DNA of 64,000 bases from Paragordius varius (taxonomy: Eukaryota > Nematomorpha): the NCBI GenBank assembly GCA_964247055.1, contig OZ176051.1, forward strand, positions 10,354,001 through 10,418,000, in the 5' to 3' direction. Both the position numbers and the translations under genes were made by a program. This document shows, one piece after another, positions 23,601-33,200 of the stretch (position 1 is the first letter of the stretch; every line of letters begins with the position of its first letter). Below the pieces are notes generated by a model. It did no database searches. It had not been told where the DNA came from and saw only the letters and a program-made list of their open reading frames with translations.

Positions 23601-25341
23601 ATTTATTTGCGCAAAACGTTCTTACCTCCGCCAATTTGTTTTGAATCCCAGGGACATCCCAAGAGCCAAACTTAAGAAGATGTGAGGTAGACAAGGATTT
23701 AGATAAAGTAATTTGCAACGCTTGAATATCGATAAGTGTAGCATGGATGTGAAAAGCGCATTTTCCAAACCCATAAATCAAAATTGATATTCACATCAGA
23801 TCATGTTTTGTAATTTTGCGACTCAGCGTGTATTAACGCGTGGTAGGGAATTGATATTGAGTAAAAATATTTGCTGAAGCATGAAGAAATGATCAAAGTT
23901 TGATTATCCATAATTCAGCTTTTATCAAAACAACTATATTGCATCATTTATCGTACTATTTAATTTTATTACTCCGTTTCTGTATTCATATGTCTATCCC
24001 ACATCCCCTTAAGTTTAGCTCTTGGAATGTCCCTGGGATTCAAAACATATTGGTGGAGGTAAGAACGATTTGCGCAAATAACTCTCTTAAGCTTCTTTGC
24101 CTTCAGGAAACTCGCTGCACCTTCGATGGTCGCCAAAATTAGGGTCAACACTTCACCCTCTTCAGCAGCAAAGCAAATGGTATGTCTGGAGGTGTCGGAT
24201 TCTTGGTAAGGCGTAATATTCTGCGACGGGTTATTAACTTTGTGCTGCATTCCCATAGATTGACCGAACTTCAAATAAAAATCAGCACTAAATACTATAC
24301 GCTTATTAGCGCTTACGGCCCTCATGATATCTCAGAATATCCTGAATTTTTGAATGATCTAGGATCCGTTCTGGATTCGGTTCCGACACAAAAACCGATA
24401 TCCTGCCTCTCATGCTGGGAATACCGAGTCTGAATGTGGTAGCCCATCAGCGTGCCACAATGAAGTGAGCCCGCTTAAGGCAACACTGGAATAGAAACTG
24501 GATGCCCGCCCAGCCTATTGGAAGTACGAAAAAACATGGCTTGGACTGTATGCTTACGGAGACAGACTTTGTCACTCTGGTGCTAAATAGGGGTTGGAAC
24601 AAAAAGATGCAATCAAATTAAGAAAAAATTATTAAAGGAAGAGAAAAGACTTCATTACGCCACCTTCAAAGACTATCTGCAAAAAGGGCGGGTTCGATGG
24701 GGAATAGTTTGTGGTTGATTGTAACCATAAATACTTTGATAGGGGGAAATTGCATATAATTTAATATTACTATTACTTTTAATTTATCTGTCTACATGTT
24801 TTACTGTATATACCCTTAGAAGCACCCAACAAGGAAGTGGGTCCCCCTGTTCTGAAGCGTGTAAAAGCGCCAGGAAGGCGGTAAGGGTCGTCCTGTGTGG
24901 ACAGTGGCGGTTGTAACTATGCTTGTCACATCCTTACCTGGATAAGTTGAATAATTTAGGTATAAATAATAAACTTACATCTTCATATTTAACCCAATAT
25001 TCTTCGGGGAGATAATTTTGTATGGTACTAGCGTGAAGTGCGCGCATTAAACGATGTTGACGAGCCATATAAACATCTTCAGGTAATCGTTTAAGTGCCT
25101 CCTTAACCACTGGAAAACTATCGTGATAAACATCGTCAGATAACAATCCTTAAAAATATCAATTTTTAAAATATTCGATTAATACAGATTATTTTAAATA
25201 TGATCATTATAGCGAAAAATTATATACCATATTTGTGGTGGCCTTCAAGATTGTATCTCAACTTTTTTAAAGCATGTGGAATAACTATCAGATTAAGATA
25301 AATATAAAACCTCCCTTCCCAGATATAACGCGAGAAGCCAT
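20663..25341 (-). CDS. UQCRB: Cytochrome b-c1 complex subunit 7 (QCR7/UQCRB), four exons
   Basis: Exons on the minus strand: 25341-25311, 25284-25228, 25148-24979, 20740-20663. Phases agree and the product is 111 residues, the same length as human UQCRB. It reads MASRVISGKG..., LRYNLEGHHKYGLLSDD, EALKRLPEDVYMARQHRL, LPEEYWVKYED, then a last exon DTHYLQPFIEEVM...REKNDW, matching the family's YLEPYL...RE...W tail. Known role: a small matrix-side subunit of mitochondrial complex III, next to the quinone-reduction site of cytochrome b. Intron 1 is 26 nt; intron 3 is 4.2 kb and holds a mariner relic and a LINE-derived inverted repeat. If intron 3 is not spliced, the frame ends soon after in the repeat arm. 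The start codon lies 19 bp from that of NTPCR on the other strand. Confidence 0.93.
21340..22200 (-). mobile_element. Mariner transposase relic
   Basis: On the minus strand, pieces of a mariner transposase can be read in the right order: CHELLDDQL near 21930 (family PHEL), GIEKWVCFDPRR near 21830 (family TGDEKW, first catalytic Asp replaced), LFYIWWYQNGIVHYF near 21690 (family CIWWDQ.G..YYE), and GHGIHILERWVKCVEADGQYF near 21400 (family GI..L.ERW.KC....G.YF). Stops and frame changes separate them. The terminal repeats were not found, so the limits are approximate. It sits in UQCRB intron 3. Confidence 0.75.
22718..24961. mobile_element. Head-to-head inverted pair of LINE-derived fragments
   Basis: Two arms of about 950 bp (about 22718-23685 and 23998-24961) are inverted copies separated by about 310 bp. 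Each reads outward from the centre: an APE-type endonuclease start (LKF.SWNVPGIQN, LQETR), then GMSGGVGFLVRRNILRRVINF, then AYGPHD, the N-terminal domain of many LINEs. A shared tail follows, with CTGTGTGGACAGTGGCGG and ending GTTGAATAATTTA. No reverse transcriptase is seen, so both are deletion derivatives of the same layout. The frames are interrupted. The outer boundary of the right arm lies about 20 bp inside the UQCRB intron 3 donor. Confidence 0.8.
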
Positions 25342-25360
25342 ATGCTTATGCGTATGATCA
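25342..25360. promoter_or_regulatory. 19-bp divergent start-to-start interval (UQCRB/NTPCR)
   Basis: Only these 19 bp separate the UQCRB ATG (minus, 25341) from the NTPCR ATG (plus, 25361). Both genes need 5' ends here, so their leaders must overlap or promoter elements must lie inside transcribed sequence. No TATA-like box is obvious in the interval itself. The promoter role is inferred from layout alone. Confidence 0.5.
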
Positions 25361-25940
25361 ATGATTATATTAATTACAGGTGTTCCAGGAGTCGGTAAAA
25401 CTACGTTAGTCAAAAAGTTAACTCAAAATTTAAAAAATTTCTCCGGATTAAGAAACGAAAGTAATACTAGAATTGGTTTTAAGATTTGCACATTTGATGG
25501 ATATAGTCAGAATTTAGCAACCCTAAAGTTTATTATTTTTATAGTATTGTAGTGGATCGGGTCCAAAAATTGAAAATACGTAGTTCACATCAATAGTATC
25601 AATTCAATTATTAGGTCCATTAATAAAGTTTCCGCATATATTAACTTAAGAATGTCAATTTGTATATTGTAGATGAAATCGGTAAAATGGAACTATTATC
25701 AAATAATTTTAAAACTTTTATATCTGACATTATACAAAGGGCAGAAAATGGACCTATGCATTTGATCGCCACAATACCACTAAAATCAAATGATCCCATA
25801 ATCACAAATTTAAAATATAAACATAAAAATAATTTATTTACAGTAAATGCATAATATATTTCTACATATAGTTAACTTTTTCGAATAGAGAAAATATAGA
25901 AGATACAATATTGCACAAAATTGGACCATTTATGATATAA
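25361..25940 (+). CDS. NTPCR: Cancer-related nucleoside-triphosphatase family (THEP1/NTPCR)
   Basis: Exons 25361-25527, 25553-25627, 25651-25842, 25872-25940, separated by introns of 25, 23 and 29 nt. Walker A is GVPGVGKTT at the N-terminus; RIGFKICTFDG follows; Walker B is LYIVDEIGKMEL; then LIATIPL and, in the last exon, SNRENIEDTIL (family NR..L). About 170 residues against 190 in human. Family role: a P-loop NTPase that hydrolyses nucleoside triphosphates in vitro, biological role unclear. Oddities: the usual GFyT.EvR segment after the first helix is absent, and in exon 2 the homologous GSGPKIE and YVVHINS parts are one base out of frame across an A4 run near 25575. Either the base is missing (mutation or assembly error), or a further 23-nt intron at 25561-25583 restores the frame. 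Convergent with the membrane glycoprotein gene. Confidence 0.85.
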
Positions 25941-26481
25941 ATACATTAAAATTTATAATCTATTATATTGACAAATTTATATAAAAATTGCACGGTTGTA
26001 TTTAAACAATATGCGTCTCAGGTATTGCATAAAGTTGTCTCACTACTTTATAGTTATTAGATGTCCTTGCATCGTTTGCATAATTCCTGTCAAGATTATC
26101 TAAATCATTCTATTATAATAAATAATTATGTATTGTATATCAAAAAATAAAGATATGGCTATTTACACCTACAAAAATTAAAAATTAGTAATTAAATAAA
26201 GTAACATATCATTTTGCTGTGAAAAAAATATCTCAAAGTAACAGACTTTAGGTAATTAATCAAAACATGTAAGCCTTAACATTCACACTGCGAGTAAACC
26301 TACATTGTAAAACTATTGAATATTGTCAAGCATTTGCAATCAAATATCTATTGGTTTAAAAATAAATGCTAATATGTATATTTACATCTGATGTTGTAAA
26401 ACGTAAATGTAAAATATTTAGTATCAAATATAGCTGATCATTTTCGATTTTAAAAACTATTAATATTTTAAAGATAACAAT
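25941..26481. other. Intergenic between convergent genes
   Basis: A+T-rich DNA between the stop codons of NTPCR (+) and the glycoprotein gene (-). It should carry both 3' UTRs and poly(A) sites. An AATAAA lies near 26145. Nothing else is recognisable. Confidence 0.4.
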
Positions 26482-29400
26482 CTAAATAGGCATCACTTGT
26501 AATGGGTACTGATTAGATGTGCCAGCCATTATTTCAACATTACCATAATACACAGGATCATCGTCTTCAAAACCATAGTTTATAGCCGGTTTAAATGGTG
26601 AATTAACAACATTAATATTTCCAGATGTATTTGGTTGGATTCCCATATTAGGGCGTTTAAAACGGTTATATTGTATAACATTATTCATATCATTAGGATT
26701 ATTACTATCATTTGGTTCTTGTACGTTGTTATTTGGAAACCATTCAGTTATACGATGTTTGCACCGTGAAACGAAATAGGTTAAAAGACTTGCCAAACCC
26801 AATAGGGTTAGTAAGCCTAGGATAGCTATTAACCAATTTATGTTACGATTTTGTCTCTCCTTTTCCATTTCGCTTAGGGGTGAGTTTATGCCTAAGTGTA
26901 AGTTAAAAAAAATTGTTTTTTTAAAAAAACCGTAATAAAGAAAAAGATTGCTTATATTATAACATAATATTATAAGTGGGTAGAATACTGTGATATTTCA
27001 ACTTTTAAGGGTTTTTTTCTCCCAAAAAGAAGGTAACCCTAATACTGTGATCTAAATTTACTATTTATGACACTTATTAATAATTCATGATTATCAATCA
27101 CTAAAAAATAGCTATGCAGTTATTTTATTTTTGTGATAAAACTGACCTATATAAGATTTACGCAACACTATTTTGAAACGTAAAACCTTAAAAAACGTAA
27201 AACTGTATGATAATGCTACTTGACTTGTAAATACTCTTTAAAAATTTAAAATAGATGTGGGGAAAGGGTTAACTATATTTCCTTTAATAAAAAAACATAA
27301 ATTTTACCATTTTCCCATTCAGCAGGTGTAATTAAATTTGAATCGGTCGAAGGTAGTATTTGTTGAGAATTTAAATTCAAACCGCCGCCGCCTAAATTAA
27401 ATGTTAAAGTGTCATAATTAACACTTTTATCGTAGAATGATGATCGTGATTGGGCTGGATGATGCATTTGCAAATTTTTCGTAAAATAACCAGCAAGCCA
27501 GGAGTTCCATAAAAGTTGATTAACATACTTATTTTCAAACAAGGGCCACCATTTTTTACCATTCTCAGGTGTAAGTCGTTGTTTTTGTTTTAAAAGCGGG
27601 TCCACAATTATGGGTGGAGTTACATTTAGTGACGAATAAAAAGCATATTGAGTTTGAAGGTTCGTTGGAGTTATTTGCGTAAATAATTGAGAACAATCAC
27701 GCATCAAATGATTTATCATAGTACCATTATCCTCCAGGATAATTGAATGACTTAAACATGGGTGAGCATATACACCTATAATATATTTTATATATATATG
27801 CCAAAAATTAATATTTAATGAGAGAATATTTTAGGGAAAATTCAATTATAATTATTGGAAATTAAAAAAATTTATTGTCCAAAAAATGGCTTTGATACGT
27901 TAAAATAAAACAAACAAAAATAGTTATTTGTTAATCTTTGCCTAATCCGTTTTCCGAAATTAAATGATTAATTCTATATTATTTATAAAAAAAATTTCCT
28001 TAATCATACTGTTGTAAAACTAATATATGGTATTAATTAATATACAGACAATTTATAGTAGCATTTAATTAACATAATCCTTGGTTTAAGTACATCAACA
28101 TATTTTAAATATATATATATAACCAACTTGTTTGAGTTGCATCCAACAATTGACATAAAGCCGGTAAATTTTGATTATACCACCAAGTTGGAATCAATAG
28201 TTTTCCACTTAGTTCCATAAATAAATTAATACTGTTGCTTATATTATTAATGCATGAAACATTGGTTTCTACAAACGAAGCATTTGAAAATTTTTTAACC
28301 AGAGGTTGTGTTAAATGATGATTTTCTACCAACCAATATGGCAGTATAGTTGTAAAAGATAAATTTGAAATTTGTGTATTTCCTTCGCTTAAATTGGCAT
28401 ATGATGAAATATTTAGGATTGGAATGTTAGATACAGTATGAGCTAAAAGGGTAGATGTGTAGGGCTCAGGCTCAGGCAAAGTAAAATTATGATGATTGGG
28501 ATCAAATGCATAGTTGAATGGAGTTATATTTGTGTCACTTATCATAGTAGTGGTATTATTCATAAATGCAGAAATAAAAATACTACTGGTTAAGTTATTA
28601 CCAGGTGTTGCAGTATTATTAAAATTATAAAAAGGATACGAATAAGCTATTTTTGACATATTTTGGTTCATTGCATCATTTATGGTGTTTGCAACTACAT
28701 TAGCAGAAGAATAAAAAAAATTTATCGTAGGTTTTGTTGTGGTAAATAATAGATTTTGAGAAGAATTGAGTGTAGCTTTATCCATAAACATGGAATTATT
28801 ATTATTAGTAAAATTAACGGGTGTTTTGGTTATAATATCATGAAAAAAATGCGACAAAAAATTATAGGACGAGGACCCATATGAAAAATCATTAGGCATC
28901 ATATAATAACTTTTATTCCATGACTTGTTTTGTTGTTTTTCTGGCTTAATAACGGTGTATCGCGTCAAATTTAACATAGGATCATTCGAAAAAGTGTTTA
29001 AATTGATAGTTGTGGTATCATTAAGAGATATTGTATTGCTATTTTCTTGTTGCTTATTATTAGTAGTGTTGGCTGATAGAGGGGATGTATTAAACACTGG
29101 GTTAGCAAATATACTCAAGCTTGATTCTGAAGCGTTATTTTGTGGTTTTCCAAATAAAGGAACAGTTTCATTTATTGTCAAAGTATTATTTGACAAATCC
29201 CTTAGCATATGAGAGATATTGAGTATGCGTGAGGAATTCACAAAAACATTGTTATTTGAGGTTGCAGATATAATTTTTGAAACAAAAGTTTCATTATTGA
29301 TTATGGGTATATTTGAGTTTTCAGTTTTATTTGTGGATGGGTATAATGTATTGGTAGTTTGGTAAAACCTGTGTAATAAAAAAATAAATTTATGCGATGA

Positions 29401-30193
29401 TAAAAAAAATTTAAATCATAAATATTTAATTACCTGCCATACAATGTAATATTGTAAATGTAAAAATATGTTATTGTAGTTTGATTTGACCAATGAAAGG
29501 TTATGCGAATGGCTTTGACCGGTTTTTCCGATAAATTAATACTAAGGACAATATAAAATAATAATTTTTACGAATTTTAGAAAAAATTTAAATTTAATAT
29601 AAAAATGTTTACAAACCAAAAAGTATACTTTTCATCATTTTTTGGACATTCTGAGGTATTGTAGGTAAAGATACAACTATTGACGTTATATAATTGAGAC
29701 CATAGTTTGAGAGGATCATTGTATTTTTCAATAACAATTTTAATTGGTGTTGGATATGAAACTTGCATATATATGTAATTTATCTGAGAAATTAGAGAAA
29801 ATATACCTGAGATACATTGGATAATTCTAATTGGATTGAAATCTTATTATTAAATATAGGAATGGCTATGTCAGATCCATATATATTTTGTTGGACCAAA
29901 AATCTTTTTATATTCCTTAAAGGTAATGTATCGAGAGAACTTATTTTATCACATTCAAAGATTTTTGATGAATTTGCATTAATCATAATAATATTTTTTA
30001 ATTTCAAAATATTGCAATCTTTGGAATATGTATTACCGCATTTGATCAAATCATCACATAGCGTTTGCAGGCTAGAATCCAAGAACCAATAGTAACGAAT
30101 ATTATTTATAGGTAATAAAATGATATTACAAAATATTAAATTAATTATACAAAAAATAAAAAATTGATAAGAAAACCAAAAGGTACGCTTCAT
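26482..30193 (-). CDS. Type I membrane glycoprotein with a laminin-N-terminal-like start, six exons
   Basis: Exons on the minus strand: 30193-29807, 29783-29617, 29541-29434, 29368-28128, 27775-27308, 26891-26482. All phases agree, giving 926 residues; the first intron is 23 nt. Seen directly: a signal peptide (about 1-25, FFIFCIINLIFC); a cysteine-bearing region to about 220; a long Asn/Ser/Thr-rich region from exon 4 (221-634) with about 27 N-glycosylation sequons; a further extracellular part; one transmembrane helix at about 808-832 (INWLIAILGLLTLLGLASLL), then a basic stop (RCKHR) and a 94-residue tail with Asn runs and tyrosines. Residues about 110-220 (VSYPTPIKIVIEK, WSQLYNVNSC, YIYNITLYGR) resemble the laminin N-terminal (domain VI) jellyroll (P.P..mviekS.D.g..W...yy..dC, YY.I.d..v.GR). 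That match is by eye and weak. No EGF repeats follow, so it is neither a laminin nor a netrin. A surface adhesion or coat protein is a guess. Its start lies 48 bp from that of ESF1. Confidence 0.7.
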
Positions 30194-30241
30194 CTGTTTA
30201 AAGGAAACTATAAAAAACAAGGTGCTTTTGTTGAATCAAGC
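30194..30241. promoter_or_regulatory. 48-bp divergent start-to-start interval (glycoprotein/ESF1)
   Basis: The glycoprotein ATG (minus, 30193) and the ESF1 ATG (plus, 30242) are separated by 48 bp. A shared bidirectional promoter is the simplest reading. No TATA box is evident. On the minus strand CCTTTAAACAG directly precedes the glycoprotein ATG and could be a splice acceptor, so its true 5' end may be an upstream exon. Confidence 0.5.
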
Positions 30242-33200
30242 ATGAGTGCAGGCGAGGTTTTTACATATATATCATTTTAAAGGATCTACGTTTTGCACAC
30301 ATTTTAAATGATCCAAAATACAAGAATATTAGTAAAAAATCCAAGAAAGTTCCGATTGATGACAGATTTCATGGCATGTTTGCCGATAAAAAGTTTAAAA
30401 TAAAGGGCAAATATGATAAGCGTGGTCGGAAAACTAACGTAACGTCCAAAGAAAATATGGAAAAATTTTATGATATAAATGAAAGCGAAATGCCAATGAA
30501 ACAACTTTCAAATGCATCCTCAAATGAAGAATTATCCGCAACGGATACCGATGATATGACAGGTAACCAAAATAATTCGTTAATTAATATTATTTGGTTT
30601 CATCACCAAGTATTATAATAGCATAAGTTATGAAAAAGTTGTGTTTTTATAATAGTTAAACCTGATAAAGTTTGTAACGGTCGACCAAACATATATATAA
30701 TTGAACACCTTTTCACCTTTTATTTATGTAACGAGGCCAACTACATATAAAACCATATAATTATCATAATATGTAAACATATTGTCTTTTATATTTTATC
30801 AAACAACTTTATAATTCTTCATCGACTTACTTGTTAAAACTCTTCCAAATATCAAAATTATACTTGTTTTATTTACCATATTACATACACTAATATCTTA
30901 CAATTATAATAACAAATATGAATTTAAGCTTACCACATCAAAATGAACGATTTTGCCTAAATTTTGACTTAATTATTACTCAGTAGTATGATAAAAAACA
31001 ACTCTTGCACTAGACAATATTCTAGAGTATTTCCAACATTTACGATTGTTTAATTATGAAACTATTTCCGACACCACATGTTAATTATTATTTTTTTTCA
31101 GATTCATTTTTTTTTCAAAATATGATATATTTTACCATAATTATTTTGTTATATTTTAAGATGAGGAAGAAAGCAATATAGAACACAACTGGGGAGAATT
31201 CGATGCCGATTGTCCTGAAATCGAAAATTCAACTGCCAGGTTAGCCCTGTGCAATATTAATTGGGAAATGATTGTGGCCAAAGATATTTACAATCTTATG
31301 GAATCTGTAAAACCTCTGACTGGCAAAATATTATCTGTTAAAGTACTTATTTTCGTTATAAATATAAAATTGCTTTCAAAAAATTGTTTGTTTTATTGTT
31401 TAAGAATGCGTTAAATGTTTGATTCTATATTTGATGGGATGTAAAAAAAATTATTAATTTATATTACAAAGGTACTATCTCCTTCCTAATTTCTCTAAAT
31501 TTGCATTTTGTTTCATGTATTTTATCTTATTGTCGGTAAAAAGGTAAAATAAATATTTTACAGTCCGATAAATTATCTGCAAAAGACTTATTTTTGAAAC
31601 TGCCTATTTATATGCTCACTGAATATATCTACAAACAAAAAATGGTCGTAAATTAAACACCTAAACGTTTAATCAAAATATATAAAAAGAAATTATTTTA
31701 GAAATAAATATATAATTATGGGCTTATGCGGTAAGTTTAGTAAAGACAAAAAAATACTTAATAATTTTGCATACTTTTTAATTTTAATATTATGCCGAAA
31801 TTAAATTTTTCTAGATGAAAAATAAATGCGCAAATCCATGGACCCGAATACATATTAACATGGGTCATGAAAATGCTTTAACACTCGTTTACCTAGGATT
31901 GATTTATTTTATGATTTGCTCATAAAATATATTTATTTTTTTTTCTCTAACTAGAATGAAAATAAAATTATAATATAATTCCATTAATTTCCATTTTTAT
32001 GATTAAAATAATTTACCCATATAATTAGTTTGATTCTTGTCTTATCCTCGGATAACATTTTCCCCTTTTATCTTTAAGGTTTATCAATCGGAATATGGTA
32101 AGCGCATGAAACAAATTGAAGAAACCCAAGGCCCTTTTGCCCTTATACAACAGTTACAATCTCAAAAACAGTCACAAAATACTCTGGAAAAAAGTTTGCC
32201 TTTATCAAATTAAAATATAAACTTTTAGCTTTAAGGTTAACTTTTATTTTATTACCCAGGTGATAGTGACGAAAATGAGTCTGAAGAGGAGAATGTTGAT
32301 ATGGAAAAACTACGATTATATCAAATTAATACGTATTAATTATATATTTTAATATTTTGTTTTTATAAACCACACAAACTAATTTCGATTTAAAACAGCA
32401 TTTATATCTCGTGTTGATATATAATCAAAAATTATGATATAATAATTATACCATTTACAATTCAATCTCCCTAAAACAATTCGAATTCTCCCTCGAACAA
32501 TTCAAATTCTCCTTCAAACAATTCAAATTCACCCTCAAATAAATTATATGTTTTATAAGATTAAAAATTACCTATATTTCAATATATTTTTAATAAATAT
32601 TTTTTTTTAAAATTAAATTATTAAAACAACTATGCCATAAAGATATATTAATCTTAATAATGAGTTAAATGGCTTCGAAAACACTAGGGGGAATTTAAAT
32701 TATTCAAGGGTAAATTTAAATTGTTTGATGTTATATTTGAATTGTTCAGGGTGAATGTGAAATGTAAATGGTGTATGTTAAAAATACTAAATTTTGTATT
32801 TATAAAACTTTATATTTCATTATATTTTATCTGTTTATGATAGGATGAAATATGCATACGCTATAATAGAATGCGACTCTCCACAAACTGCCGAACATTT
32901 ATATCGAGAATGCAATGGTTTTGAATTTGAGAAAACATCAAACATAATAGATTTAAGGTATTTTTCCCCACCAAATATTGTAAATATTGGCATTTTTTTC
33001 TAACTAATTTGCGGATTTTATTTTTTTGAAAAAGATGACGGATTAACTTTTAATTTAAATATGTTTAAATATTGTCTTATAATTTATATGGAACAATTAA
33101 AATTCTCTCTCAGTTTTGAAAATAGTTTTTCAACTAAAGTTTGTACATTTATTAATTGCGATTCAGATAATTTGGGCTTAAGACATTTACTTTTTAGGTT

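Noticed and set aside
24934-24978. UQCRB ending by read-through (VSLLFIPKLFNLSR, stop)
   Set aside because: A strong GTAAGT donor precedes it, and a true C-terminal exon (YLQPFIEEV) with the right phase exists at 20663-20740, giving the family's exact length.
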